A stretch of 64,000 nt of DNA from Pseudopithomyces maydicus (GCA_026873275.1 JANTUC010000001.1:1488001-1552000), one strand, 5' to 3'; positions 45,813 through 57,885 are shown, counted from the first letter of the stretch. Translations and numbers: made by a program. The notes: generated by a model not told the origin, from the sequence alone.

Positions 45813-48448
45813 CTACACAATCCTAAACCACTCCATATCTCCCACCTCCATATCCCTCACACGCTCCTCCTCCCGTTCAGGAATCTCACACTTCCCTACA
45901 AGTTGATATACCCCGTCTTCCCCCTCCCTCAACAAAAACGGAAAACTATGCGCCGCGAGCCAACAAAGTCTATCCCCAGGCAATGGATCTATGAAAGCAG
46001 AGTAATACCCCAACTTGCCCTCCTCGGTCGTGAAAAACCGCCACGGACTGCCAGTATTCCACATCACGACCCAGGGGTCTTTTCCGGGTCGAGTGCGCTT
46101 CTGTTGCTCTTTGTCAGCTAGCTCGACCATGGAGACGGAGAGGATGGCGGAGAAGGCTTGGAGGATGGTGGTGTGGAGGGGGACGCCGGGAGCGGAGAGG
46201 GCGGAGAGAAGGTCAGCGAGCCATTGGAAAGAGCAGAGGTCGGCTTCTGTTATTTTGGGTTTGGTGGCGGGGGTTCCAGTCCGAGGCTTAGTATGATGGC
46301 TTCGCGTAAGTGCTCTGCTTCTCCCATTGGGTTTTCGGGTGGTAAGTTGACGGTGGCGGGATCGGTCTCTCCCATGCTGAGTTGTACTGCACGTCTTAAC
46401 AGCTCTTCCTCGTCTCCTTCCTCTTCGTTTTCTTCACCGGACATAGAGGTGATGGGACCAGAACGGGCGTTTTCTGTGCTAAGCTGCATCGCGAGTCTCA
46501 ACTGCTCTCCCTCTTCTTCGTCTACGTGAGAGGAATTATCTGCACTTTCTGCTAATATCCTTAACGCAGCTAATATCGCTGAATCATCGTCTTGTAATCT
46601 TGGTAGCTGCCCGCTCGCATTTCTATCAAACAAGAGCTGGATGACGGGTTCCAATGAGCGGATCAACGAGAGGAAGTAAACACCATCACCTAATCCCTTC
46701 CATATATCCTCAACACTCATACTACCATTCGACAGAGATACAAGGATATCCAGCGGTTGCTCCGACAAATCTGTAATGTTAGGTTTGTGGTTGGCTTGTG
46801 AGTAGCAAAGGTACTGGCATAGGACGCTTTGGCCACGGGACACGATATCATTGACGAACCACAACAGGTTATCCAGATGAGTTTTTTCAGCACCATCTGG
46901 CACCGGGAATGGAAACATGTCGTGTGTCAGAAGATTACCAATGACATGGTCTGCCCTTCCTTTGACCTCTAAACACATACCGTCCTGAGAGAAGCGCACT
47001 ACGTCTGAAAAGCTATATCTGTCGCTCTCAACTGGTAAGCCGTCATGCGGGGCCGGCGTGCTCACTTCGTGGCTCCAATCCGGTACCCAGGTGGGAAGAT
47101 GTGGGGTGGGAATGGCCGACGTGGACATCGAGGGAATGTATTTGAGGCCTGGGAGCTGACTCTCTGCACGGTATTCGAGTACGTTCAGGTTCTTCCTGTC
47201 CAGTATCAGGTACTGTGTTGCTCGTGTATATACCTCATGAGTCTGAAGAGAATAATCGGGCCTTAATAGTGCGGAGTGCAGGCTCGCGGGATCGACAAAC
47301 CCCCACAACGCAAAGACCTTGTCTCTGGCATCCGTGGAGTCGAAGCAAGAAAAAGTCCGGAGAAGTTCAAATGTCAGTGATGGACCAGCCACCGCAGGAT
47401 TTTGAGCGTCTCGAACCTCGAGTAATGCTCTACACATGTGGAACATATTAAGAGAATTGAGTCCTTTCCCAAACATACCAGCTGCTTCACCCAGAGGTGT
47501 TGTCTTCCATCTGCCCATAGACTGGTCCCAAACTTGTGGTGCAACTATTTGGCAAGCTCTGTAAATTACGATGCAAGCATTCATTGCAGCCAAGACAGCG
47601 TCTAGAGTTATCGACCGGGTGCCGTTGCGAAACCGTACTTTAGAGGCAAAAGCAAGTTCCTGAAAGATCCATGCTCTTGTCCAATACGTCATCTGGCTGA
47701 TAGCAAAAAGAGCTTCAGCGATGCTACCGGGAATTGAGGGGTCGCCAAAAGCGTCTGGAATGGCTTTGCGCGCAGCGAACACCATATCTTCGAGCAAAGC
47801 TGCGGTCTCTCGAACCGGTCGCTTTCCTCTTTCCAGCCAATCGCTCCGTTGAAGCCATGGCATATGCTGATGGCCATTCGCAAATTGGGCCCATGCATCA
47901 AGCGCTCCCAACCCGCGGTTGAAGTATCGCGATTCGGAACCCAGCCACGCGATCACCTCTTCAGCCGACTGATAGATGCTCGACATCATCGCAACCTGAT
48001 GAGATTTTTCTTCCTCATCTTCTTGATTGATGCACATTGCATCTGCCCATATGAGAACAGGTTCGTCATAGCTCAGCTCCCGAAGCGCCAGTTTTAAACG
48101 GTTATGTTGTTTGGCCATAAAGCGGTCCGGTAACGGCGCGTCCGGCAACGGTCTCCGATCATTCCATACGTACGATAAAGCTTTGAATTTTGGTAATGGC
48201 TCCGTCAACAGGCTGACAATTTCTATACCGAATCGTAGCTGGTAGTAGGCTGGTTGGTCTGGATGCGGGCGACGTTGCTCTACGTGTAGTAATCGGATTT
48301 CTTTGAGGTCGGGATTCAATGGGAGTTGCTCGTAAACGGAAGCAGGTATATTTCCACCATTGCGACCCTCACCCGGCGGTGGTGCGACCTTGGGGACATT
48401 CAGCCATCCATCGGGGCCAATGTTGGAATTCATTTCAGCTGCTCCCAT
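45813..48448 (-). CDS. HET-domain protein with three ubiquitin-interacting motifs, one apparent one-base deletion
   Basis: Single exon, about 878 aa from the first ATG (48448); the frame extends further up only to a TTG. The HET domain starts near residue 85 (FKALSYVWNDRRPL, VLIWADAMCINQEDEEEKSHQVAMM, EVIAWLGSES), the module that drives incompatibility cell death in fungi. Near residues 640-715 three UIMs follow: EGEQLRLAMQLSTE, DEEELLRRAVQLSMGE and EAEHLREAIILSLGLE, each with the core Ala and Ser in place; the middle one is a textbook match. The frame then ends at 46250, but one extra C in C5 (plus-strand G5 46269-46273) carries it into a further 145 residues ending with GDRLCWLAAHSFPFLLREG and VYQLVGKCEI, the usual C-terminal module of HET proteins. 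So the UIMs sit between two HET-protein parts. Confidence 0.85.
46270..46530 (-). other. Triple UIM segment of the HET protein
   Basis: Three short helices of the form acidic patch - L/H-x-x-A-hydrophobic-x-L-S, 30-40 residues apart, in an acidic linker. Spacing and core residues agree with UIMs of Vps27- or Rpn10-type proteins. Confidence 0.75.
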
Positions 48449-49141
48449 CTTATAGAAGCAGGTTGCGATAGATCTGGAGAGTGGTTTTCGAAAGGTTCTG
48501 CTGTTCCAGAATGGCTTTAAGCCGTACCTTTTAAGAATACAAAATCCGTAGTATTCATGTCGTACCCTACACCGGATCTGGGTGAGTAGCGTATTGACCA
48601 ATCAGAGAGCCGGCGCATTGGGGCCATGCAGTGGCGAAGCCGCAGGGTGTATTGCTAACCTCCTTTCCTATCATCGCCAGTATGGACATAACAATTCATG
48701 CGGCATTGCCTTAAGCGGCTACCACTAGGCAGCCATTTTGTTTATATGTTTTCGTAAAGGCATTTGTCCGTCGCATTATGCTCATCAAGCTGGTCGGTGT
48801 AGCCAGGCAGTTGTCTAATAACATTTTAGTATCAGAAACGGGTGTGGCATTCAGAGGTTGTTTGAAATGGGGGAGTCCAAGAATTACCCAACATATCAGG
48901 CTCGCAATAGAAGAATCCCGCGGTCATAGAAAGATGTATGCGTCACAGCCGAAGACGTCTCCATGTCAGATGCACAGCCATCAGGTGGCGCAAGCACATG
49001 AAACCAAGCGGAACCTCGAGTGCCGTACGCAGTCTTTCCCAATAATTTAGTCGGAGAGCAACGCTACTGTCTCTTTCTTTTTGCTCAACGACTAAATTGT
49101 TCTTGTGGCATAAAATGGTTTCGTGGATTTTTTCTACACAC
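48449..49141. other. Intergenic: HET promoter and O-methyltransferase 3' flank
   Basis: A 693-bp stretch. A 90-codon plus-strand frame (48778-49050) shows no domain. I see no repeat or RNA. Confidence 0.4.
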
Positions 49142-50504
49142 TCAATTTCCTGTCCAAGTCGCCTCAACGAGGCTCATTGCACTCCCGTCCACCCTCCTCA
49201 CTCCTTCGATCTTGAACCTAGCATCTGCTTCCTGCAGAAGTCGATACCAGTGACTTTCAGACCGAACGCAACCATTGAAACAGCTCATCATGATTATATC
49301 AGTATAGCTTGATGCATGTCAGTAACCCGAAATCAAACCAAGGCTTAGATTGCTTACATGGGTAATTTGGAGGTCCATTTGTTATCCGGCTTATCGTGGA
49401 GAACGTATTCATACAGAAGCACTTTAGCGCCCGGTTTCAGTGCAGGTACAATAGCCCGCAAAATCCGAAGGCAATATTTATCGCTCCAGTTGTGCATGAT
49501 CCATTTCATGATGTAGATATCCGCTCCTCGAATGGGTTGCTCTTGGAAGAAATCGTGCGTCATGAAGTCGATCCGGGGCTTCAACTCGGCGGGTAGCAAA
49601 GCTTCGCCTGCCGCTACTGTCTTCTCAAGATCTTGGACCAAAAATCGCATTTTCGTCGTGTAGGACGCAAGTTTAGTTGAAACTGTCCCTTGCCCACCAC
49701 CAACGTCAACTACTAGCGTCTCTTCATTGTCGCAGGAATGCCATGGATACATTTGGCAGAGATACTTGAGATCGAGGTCTTGTCGACGCGCATAGTAACG
49801 CATGGCAGCACCGAATCGCCGTTCTCGGTCTGGATGATGCTCCTGAAGGTATCTATACAAGGGCAGCTCTGTATCATTTGCGATGCTGTATGCTGTCTCT
49901 TCTGGCTCATTCGACCGAGGGAATTTTTCAAAAGCGACTGGAAGCTCCAAAAACGCAGGCATCAACTCTCCGAGAGCCATGCCCAGCCCGTCCATTGTAT
50001 CTGACTCTGACATGTGTAGAGAAAGTTCGGTGTGAGCTACTCGGCCCGGTTCAGGCTCGTGGAAAAGTGCATTGGTCATTGCGTAACGGATGATTCGACG
50101 GAGAGTATTCTCTTCAGTACCGCATAGCGTAGCTAGCTGACTGTATGTTATGGAGCCTGACCGAGGAACGTTCTGAGCAACTTTGAACTGGTAAATCACA
50201 AGAAGCGATGCCAGATCTGCATACTGTGCTCCCATCAGTTAGTCGACCCTCAACAGCAGCGATGGCGGAAGCATTTGCTTACGGCGTATGTGCATTCCAT
50301 GACAGTAGATTCAACAGTAAGAATCTCTCTTTTCATTTCCTGGAGCGTATCAAGCAGTTGCAGACGGCTCCTGCCCAGATCCTTCGGCAAGGTATGTAGC
50401 CATTGTCGAGGGGACGCTGGTTCCACATTTACTGTGGTCCGATGATCTTCCAATTGGTCTGCAAGCTTATAGATTTTAGCCGCAAGATCACGGAGGGAAG
50501 ACAT
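49142..50504 (-). CDS. SAM-dependent O-methyltransferase (fungal class, sterigmatocystin-OMT-like)
   Basis: Exons 50504..50283, 50223..49358, 49307..49142; introns 59 nt (branch CTAAC) and 50 nt (branch CTGAC); 417 aa, usual length for the family. An N-terminal dimerisation/winged-helix part (residues 1-170) includes ITYSQLATLCGTEENTLRRIIR. The methyltransferase fold has the SAM loop VVDVGGGQGTVS, the acidic VQDLE, then MKWIMHNWSD, where His is the likely general base, and PGAKVLLYEYVL. The third exon adds YTDIIMMSCFNG and HWYRLLQEAD, the expected C-terminal end; without it the protein would stop early. Such enzymes methylate phenolic hydroxyls of polyketides and similar compounds. An SDR lies 0.7 kb downstream of its start region, but there is no PKS or NRPS in the window. 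Confidence 0.9.
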
Positions 50505-51205
50505 TTGGTGTGCCTAACGTCTAGAATTTTAAAGATGAAAAAAGCGGAAGAATTTCACAACAGGACCAGAGAGGAGCGATGCAAAGTTATAGCAACGTGC
50601 GCTGGGTCGCACAAGCTGCTATCTCGTTTCTTGCATGATTAGTCTTCAGATACCATTACTCCAAGTTGCAAAGAATAGAGTTACGCGATAAGGTTTTTCA
50701 CCCTCCCAAAATGATCATCGTCAATCTACATCTAGCTCTCTACTGGACAGTACAGCGCCACAAATAGTTACGCGAAAAATCATTAGCTAAAGAATCGCCT
50801 AAAGAGTAACGATGAACGCTCATAAAGCTATACTATGACGGAGACAACTTCGATTGGCTTCGCAAAGACATCGTACCACTAAATTGTCTCTCCAGGCAAT
50901 GGTACCTCCTGGTTTCCTAATAAGAGATATTTCTAGCTTTCTTTTTCCAGTGTTTTTTTTTCCTAAATAATCATTGTGTTATTTTAACGGACTCCCGCCG
51001 TTCTAAAAAAATCGCTATACATATGATTGTATATGCTGGGCATACGCGTCTTTTCTCAGAATGGTGAAATGGTTTTATTGTCCAAATCAGTACAGGAAAA
51101 ACAAGTTGTTTTAGATTATATCATTTGTTGTGTATACTGACAAAAAGGGATATAAAGATCAGATAGCGACCGAAGATAAGACTTTCTGCTATGGCCTGGA
51201 ACGCC
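50505..51205. other. AT-rich intergenic stretch
   Basis: The 700 bp are AT-rich with poly-T tracts (for example 50952-50962). No gene, tRNA or transposon end is recognisable. It must contain the O-methyltransferase promoter. Confidence 0.4.
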
Positions 51206-52291
51206 TCAAAGGTTCAGGACCGTATCTTCCTGCTTGATCCCGCACCATTCTACACTCTTTGCAAACAATTTTCCTTGCACAACCTCATTATGGCTATCTG
51301 GGGAACTGTCTTCTTCCTTGTCCATTAGGTAGTGACCTTGCTTGCCAGCAAATTTATCTGCAACAGCCGCATCGACCACATCCCTTGCCGCGCCACGACT
51401 AGTGTTAAACTTCGGATTCAAGTACTTGACAAGCGGCTGCAGGAAATTGGCAATAGTGATTGCAAGTCGTATAGCGAAAGGCACGTCAGGCTGGGCGAAC
51501 GCGCGGGAGTCCAGGAGACCTCCCGGGTCGACTGCTAGGGCGTGTATGTTGGCTAACTTTGGGTCCTGTGCGGTCAAATTAGCTTAATCCTTTTCTATTC
51601 GTCGTATACCTTGAAAAACGACGCAAATTATTTGAGGGTCGGAAGGCGATTCTCTTACCCGCTGTAACCTCCGATTCAACTCATACATCAACATGATACC
51701 AACCAACTTGCTCAGCCCGTATCTCAAAAACCCTCTTCCGAACTCTTCGCCTTGCTTGTCCTTCTCGTATTTTACCAACGCATCAAGATCGTCCGGAATG
51801 ACAGGTGGGTATTTTTCGAAACCAGCTTTCCCCGGCCAATGCGACTCGCTTGACAAGAACACAATTCTGCCTTGCGGCTCCATAACGTCGAGCAGCCGCA
51901 AGACGATGTTAAAATGCGACAGTGTATTTACGGCCATGTCGAGCTCTAAGCCATCTGGTGAGACTTTGAGGCCATCGTTGAGCGACCAGGTCATGGCGTT
52001 GCAGATGATGGCGGCGACTTTGGGTAGCTTGGATGATTGGATTCTCGCAGAGGTTTTGCTGCAGAAGGCGGCAATCTCGGAATTTGTAGCGAGATCCAGC
52101 GTTTCGATTTCAACTTTTGCATTGGGATGCCCCGCGATGATATTGTGCAGTTTCGCTGTGTTCGGGTCGCTTGGAGAGGGATTGCGGACTGTGAGGAGGA
52201 GTGTGTGTGTAGGGTACGTGGTGAGGGTGTAGGAGACGGCTGCGAGGCCAAGAGAGCCATTCGCACCTGTTATCAGAATTGTTCCTGCCAT
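51206..52291 (-). CDS. Short-chain dehydrogenase/reductase (extended Rossmann protein)
   Basis: Exons 52291..51659 and 51565..51206, intron 51658..51566 (93 nt, GTAAGA, acceptor CACAG, phase 0), 330 aa. Features: TGANGSLGLA at the N-terminus, ETLDLA, ICNAMTW in the place of NNAG, VFLSSESH with the catalytic Ser, RYGLSKLVG (YxxxK), and VDPGGLLDSRAF after the intron. The group resembles fungal retinol-dehydrogenase-like or WW-domain-oxidoreductase-like SDRs. Substrate unknown. It has the same orientation as the O-methyltransferase, and the two could act together in a small-molecule pathway, though this rests only on proximity. Confidence 0.88.
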
Positions 52292-53046
52292 GATTAGGTG
52301 CAGCTATATACACTAGTATTGAAGATGGTTGCGCAGAAGGATGATAATGGGTTTTATAGGATCTCGGACGGTTCAATTACCCGTTCCTCTAGGCCCACTT
52401 TGTCAGACGATGATAACTAAGATAACATGTGCTTACATACCTAAGTACTCTTATATACTCGAGTGTCTTTCGATACCTAGATTTGATAATATTTCACCGA
52501 CGGGAACGGGCAAATGTCGCACTGCGGCTACAATAAAGTGGAGACCATGGCTCCCATGTCGCGGGTGTTTGCTAGCGACGCCGGTACTTTGAGTACGGCC
52601 GCAGCTACACAAGTTCCCCCCACTCTTTACCAGAGCTTCACCACAGCATCACGTGAACCCAGGGAGAATTTGGGCCCAGGGCAATGAGGAATTGAGCCAT
52701 CGACTTCCAGCGGCTATCTATGGCGCTGGGCGAGAAATATTTCCTAACACAGTGACCGGCCGTCTAACTCGCCGACCCCAGCCCCAAGACGCCCCATCCG
52801 CACCAAACCTCTGCACCATCCCAATGTAGCTACGCATAGCGAATACGGTCGCGCATCCGCCTCGTGTCTGCAACACCGCCCCGCGAGGCTGCTCACGCGC
52901 CTGTACAACAACACCATAAATCTGCCACAAATTCCCTCTCAAAATGCCATCCACCACGTTTAGAGCTCGAAGCTGGCATTCATTAGATATTCCACCGTGA
53001 TTTGCACGAAACCAACAGCGGCGCATTGGCGCCAGCAACTCCAACC
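52292..53046. promoter_or_regulatory. Divergent promoter region SDR / four-TM protein
   Basis: A 755-bp stretch between divergent ATGs. Frames on both strands overlap it without any recognisable domain. I see no repeat. Confidence 0.4.
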
Positions 53047-53937
53047 ATGTCCGAGCCCTTGCACCACAGGAAGCAACTCCCCTTCCCACCTCTCGTCATC
53101 CAAGGCTTTCTGATTCTCTTCTCCTTCCTCTGCATGACGCTCTCCATCGCCTACGGAGTGCAAATCAAAGACGCACCCACCTACAGCTGGTTCTACATCA
53201 CCAACACATGGGAGTCCACCGGCTCCGGTGTCCTCTAGTAAATATCCCATTTCCTCCACTTCCTCCCTACATTTTTCTCATATGCACAATGTATATTTCT
53301 GCAAACAACCTTGTAACTAACACCACCCCAGCTTCCTCCCCGGGCCCCTAACCCTCGCCCTCACCATCACCAACACCGTCCTCTACAACCGCATCTCCAT
53401 CCCCATGCTCTACTCCCTCGTCCTCTCCATCTCCATGTTCTCCGCGTGGGTCATCGTCCTCATCTTCTGGACCCAATGCCACGCCGACCTGTGGGGCACC
53501 CTCTCCTACGACGACCGCATCTGCTACCAGCGGAGTCTGCGCCCGGGACGCAGAGGCCAGACGTACCGCGGGGTGAGCGACAGCCTGGCGCACGCGGGCA
53601 TGGCGTTCGGGTGCTTGGTCATCATCTTGTATGCGTTGGAGGCGATTGGAACGGGGTTTGAGCTTGGGAAGGGGAGGAAGGTGGGCGTTTGGAGGTATGC
53701 GGTTGCGCCGAAGAGGGCGGAGAGGAGTAGGCGGAGGGGAGCAGCGAGAAGGGGGAGGGTGGGGCGGATTTGGCGGCTGTGGGGGGCTTTGGGCGATGGA
53801 TGCGGGGGATGGGGGAGGAGGTGGTGGTGGTGATGGGGGAGGGGGCGGAGGAGATGGGGGAGGTGGAGGTGGAGGGGATGGAGGAGGGTGCTAGGTTGGT
53901 GGTGGTATATATGGTTCGAGATGGATCATGGAGTTGA
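53047..53937 (+). CDS. Four-TM fungal membrane protein of unknown function, probable one-base deletion near the end
   Basis: Exons 53047..53237 and 53332..53937, intron 53238..53331 (94 nt, acceptor CCCCAG). Four hydrophobic segments are clear: LVIQGFLILFSFLCMTLSIAY, FLPGPLTLALTITNTVL, LYSLVLSISMFSAWVIVLIF, and MAFGCLVIILYALEAIG. I do not recognise the family. As sequenced, the frame ends at 53833 in a Trp/Arg-rich tail. Adding one G to G4 (53736-53739) instead gives an acidic Gly/Glu/Val tail (SSEKGEGGADLAAVGGF...) with stop at 53935-53937. That second tail is more protein-like and fits the error pattern of the window, so I prefer it, but the evidence is weaker than for the other breaks because no conserved motif lies downstream. 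Confidence 0.6.
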
Positions 53938-54076
53938 AGCGATTTATTTTCACGATTTTCTCAAGATTTTAGACCAGCATTTACGACATGAATTTTATTT
54001 ATGTATGCATTTTGTCTATCCAACATCCATGATATCAACTTGAAGATTAAACACAAAGGCGCAAAGGGGTATCTAT

Positions 54077-54672
54077 TTACAACATCGCGAGTCCGAGCAC
54101 ACCGACAATAAGTGCCAGAGGAGCAGCAATGTGAGCAGCAGCACCAGTGTGCTCCTCAGGAGCGTTGGTCGCAGACGGCGACGCAGTGCTAGCAGTAACA
54201 TTGCCCGCCTTGGTCGTAACGCCCGACACGTATCCGCTGGGCTTTCCTGTACCCGCGGCCACACCCGACGGTAGCACAGCCTTGCTCGTCACCATGGTGC
54301 TCTCAGCGCTCTCCGTCTTGGTCTCATACGCAGGCACGCTGACACCAGGGGCGCTAGTAGGCTCCTCGTCCTCGCTCTCAGCGGACGAAGCCGAAGGGGC
54401 GGAGGTTGCGGATGCGGCACCCCATCCGGGCATGAAATCCGGAGAGTAGGTAGCGGATCCGGCGTAGCCAGGGCATCCGGGGACGGTGGTCTTGGGGGAG
54501 CACGGCCACCGCCGCAGTCGAGGAAGGAGCAGATCTCGCCGTTGGTGGGGTCCCAGAAGATCATGGAGGCACCGCCGAAGGCGACGGTTTGGGAGGAGGT
54601 GCAGCCCTCGAGGTCGGTCTTTGCGAGCGCGGTGGCTGCGAGGGTGAAGAGGGCGGCGATGACGGACTTCAT
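54077..54672 (-). CDS. GPI-anchored secreted protein, one apparent one-base deletion
   Basis: Single exon, 198 aa after adding one C to C5 (plus-strand G5 54494-54498). The signal peptide MKSVIAALFTLAATALA is clear. A small Cys-bearing domain follows (EGCTSSQTVAFGG, GEICSFLDCGGG, PGCPGYAGS), then a Ser/Thr/Ala/Pro-rich stalk and a C-terminal hydrophobic tail (APLALIVGVLGLAML) typical of GPI attachment. Without the repair the first half ends in an Arg/Pro-rich nonsense tail, while the second half is an open frame without a start of its own. Such proteins sit in the fungal wall or plasma membrane. The function of the Cys domain is unknown. A stretch of about 1 kb upstream is free of genes. Confidence 0.82.
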
Positions 54673-55709
54673 TTTGATGGAGGTGTTTGAAATAATTAAG
54701 TTGGATTGAGACGATTGGAGTTGTGTCTTAGGAGTTGTTGTAAGGACGAAAACGAGTGTGTCCGTATTAGAGCAAGAATTATTTTACTTTGTTGAGCGAG
54801 TGACTGTTCTTCGACGAACGACGGAAGGAAACCTCTGATGATAGACAGGAAGTGAGGATGAGGAAAAAAAGCATCCGGTGGTACGGCACAAAGGGCTTTA
54901 TACATCGCCAGTGCATCTGCCTAGAGCAATTATCGATACTCCACATTGGCGTCCATGCAAATCTAGAATCGTCTCGCCTGCCGAACCTTGATTGGAGTGA
55001 AACGAGGACGGAGGAGCGCCACTTACCCCTTAGCTCGGAAAGGGATGGATGCAATTTTAGAAAGCCTATGCGCACGGCGACACGTTGGAAGCTTGCAAAC
55101 GGACGTTTCTTCGAGCAACGGCGGCTGGAGCATGTCTGGACGGGCAGATGTTCGTTGTCGCTACTGCATGCAGAGATCAACAGGTCCAGAACACTCGCTG
55201 TCCGCGAGGCACGACCCGAGATTGCGATGGACAGCGCTTGTTCCTGGTGTTTGCGTTAGCGTGGATCGTATGCACCATGGGCTCTAGCGACGCTATTTCC
55301 GGATCCTTCGCCTAGCTGCGGAGCCCCCTGCGCGCTTTTCCGCGTGGAGGACGAGGGCAGCATCATCGTCACCTTAGCAATATCGGTGCTGTCGCTCCGT
55401 CTGATCCTATTGATGAAGGATGCACAGCCTGAAACAAGACAGTTTTATAGACGAATGCCGCTAACTACAGACTGTGGAAGAGACACCCATCGCTATCGAA
55501 CAAATGTCAGATACACCCCACAAGATATTCAATGTCACCGCCAGCGGCCTGGTCATACAAGCATCTACCGCCTACAATCTCTCCTCTTTTACACGAAACC
55601 TTTTCAAGCAACCACCAACCAAAAGTCGTTAGTTGCGAAATTTGAACAACTGCGGGATCGTCACCTGACCCCGCTTCCACCGTGAACTGCTGGCCTCCTT
55701 CGGTCTGCA
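54673..55709. other. Gene-free stretch: promoter of the GPI protein and coronin 3' flank
   Basis: A 1-kb stretch. Overlapping plus-strand frames at 54852-55315 (up to 135 codons) have no domain, no signal peptide and no introns, so I do not call a gene. Confidence 0.4.
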
Positions 55710-57885
55710 CTAAGACCGAGCTTCTTCCAGCTCAAGCTCCAGTTCTCGAATACGCTCATCCTTCTCACGGTCGCCGCCCTGCGAGCTGAGCTTGGTCTCC
55801 AATGTGTTCACCTTCTTCAGCAAGAGAGCAATCTGATCCGACTGGTCGGCCATGATTTGGTTCTGGTGCTGCAGTGTGCTGGCCTGTTGTTGGACCGAGT
55901 TCTTAATCTCGGCAAGGAAGTCCTTCAAGCCAGCTGCGGCGCCCGAGGCGGTTGGTGCTGGCGTGGACGCTGTGGGAGTGGAGGCAGTGGGTGTAGGCTG
56001 AGATGATTTGGGCGCAGCTGCAGGGACAGGCGTAGACTTCGGTGGCTCGGGTTCCTGCACGAAAGCAGGACCCCTCGTCTTCTCTTCCTGGCGCGCTGCC
56101 GTGACAGTCGACCGCTCAACTGGCTTGGGCACCTCCTCAAAGCTGCTGTTTTCTTCTTCCGACTCTTCGTCCTTGTCCGCAAATTTGGACGCGCCGGCTG
56201 CAAGCGATGCCTTGTTGTCACTGACAGAGGGTGGTGGTCCACGAGTGACGGGTGATGGGGCAGGTGCCTCGACTGGCTTCGGTGCCTCCGTCTTGGTAGG
56301 TGGAGGACTCTGGATAGGCTCGGCTGCGTGTGGCGGCTTGTAGTCGGCCGGAACCTCCTTAGGACCCTCGCCCTCGTAGACAGATTCGAGCGAGATCTTG
56401 GGAGGAAGTGCCGTCTTGCCACCGAACCACTCTTGCGCTGTAGTACCAGCCTTGAGGCCATTCGTGGGTGGGTAGATGTCACCTTGGAACATCTCGGCAC
56501 GCCTGGGAACAATGAAAGAGATGGGCTGGACGTAACTGTCGTTGACTGTCTTGAAGCCACGGAGAATCTCGTTCTCGTGGAGGTTGACACCACGCTTGGG
56601 AAGGAAAGCGATACCACGCTGCGGCTCGGGGGACTTGTATTCGGACAGGTACTCGAACTTGTCGTTTTCATATTCGTAGTAGCGGATGTTGCCGTCACCC
56701 TTTCCGGCAAGGTACAAGCACTGGGTGCCTTCGTCCCAGAAGGGCATGCAGACTCCAGATATGCTGTCGAGGAAGGTGAAATCCCCACCGACGGGTTCTC
56801 CGGGGTTGCGTGTGTCCCAAAGGCCTAGCTGGCGATCGCTCATGCGAGAGAAACCGGTCGTGGCAATGCGGTCGTGCTCGCCCAGCCATACTGCGCGGCT
56901 ACTCTTGGCTCCGTGATGGCCCTGTACTTCAATCGCAGGCTTCTCTTGTCGCACATCCCACACGCGCAACTTCTTGTCTCTGCTGGTAGTCACGAGCTGA
57001 GAGCCGTCGGCGCTCCACGAAAGAGATTGTACAATGTCCTTGTGCTTGAGAGACAGCTTCGCTTGACCTGCTTCGACGTCCCAAAGCTTGACCGTGTAGT
57101 CTCCGGAAGAAGATGCGAGGACGTGATCGGCGGCGGGGTTGAACAGAACGTGCCCGACTTTCCTGTCGTGGTGTAAGCGTCATTTCGCATGCGCGTGAGG
57201 TATCATCGAACCTCAGATGGCCGCTCAGCCTGGCAACGGGAGATACATCGGCGGGTTCTTCAGCGTCGCTATAGATAGAAAAGCCTTCTGGCACCTTCCA
57301 GATAAAGACCTGCTCCAATTAGTTTCGTCCAAGGGCCGATTAAACAGATTAAACAGAGAACGCACCTTGCCATCGTCAGACGCAGAGGCGATCAACGAGT
57401 CGTTGAAAGGACTCCTATTTTATCATGAGCATCAGATATTCGGTGTATCGGTCGTGCGCGCATACCAGTCGGTATCGAGGACGGCCGCCGTGTGACCGCG
57501 GAAGAGGGGCATCTGCTCAGGGACACGACCCTTTTCACTGAGGGGAATGACGGCAAAGGCGCCGCCACCGCTAGCCTCCCAATTCACTGAGATGTATTCC
57601 GGGTTCGCCTGCGTGGAGTGAGCGCATGTTCGACTTGATGATCGACGGCGGGCGGGCGCACCTTGATAAGGTTCGTGTCCCAGGCATTCTTGGAGATGCG
57701 CAGGTTGTCATAGCTTTGCTCCTGTCCAAACAGTCAGCCACAGCAGTCGCGAAGGTTATCTCGTATGTGGCTTGCCTTCTTCGCGCCCTGTCCGAAGACG
57801 TGACCTGGAAATGTTAGCTGTCAGCAGCTGAGGAGCTCGCGCGACACCCACGGTACTTGGACGCTCGTACAAAGCGGCCGGCCAT
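55710..57885 (-). CDS. CRN1: Coronin, actin-binding WD40 protein
   Basis: Seven exons: 57885..57852, 57804..57776, 57721..57662, 57608..57466, 57414..57366, 57309..57212, 57162..55710; introns 47, 54, 53, 51, 56 and 49 nt; 621 aa. The N-terminus MAGRFVRASKYRHVFGQG is the coronin signature, followed by WD40 blades (for example ASASDDGKVFIWKV, ASSSGDYTVKLWDV, TTSRDKKLRVWDV), the C-terminal extension (PRRAEMFQGDIYPP), a Pro/Glu-rich linker and a C-terminal coiled coil (SDQIALLLKKVNTLETKL, then RIRELELELEEAR). Coronin cross-links F-actin and regulates Arp2/3 at cortical patches. Intron 2 (57775..57722) has a GC donor. The frame is intact throughout. Confidence 0.96.
57722..57775 (-). other. GC-AG intron in coronin
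   Basis: AAG|GCAAGC donor, branch GGCTGACT and acceptor GGACAG. It joins FGQGAKK to EQSYDNLRIS in phase 0; no GT donor exists nearby and the protein join is the expected coronin sequence. Confidence 0.85.

Noticed and set aside
54852..55315. Overlapping plus-strand ORFs of up to 135 codons
   Set aside because: No domain or signal peptide; they lie in the promoter side of the GPI gene.
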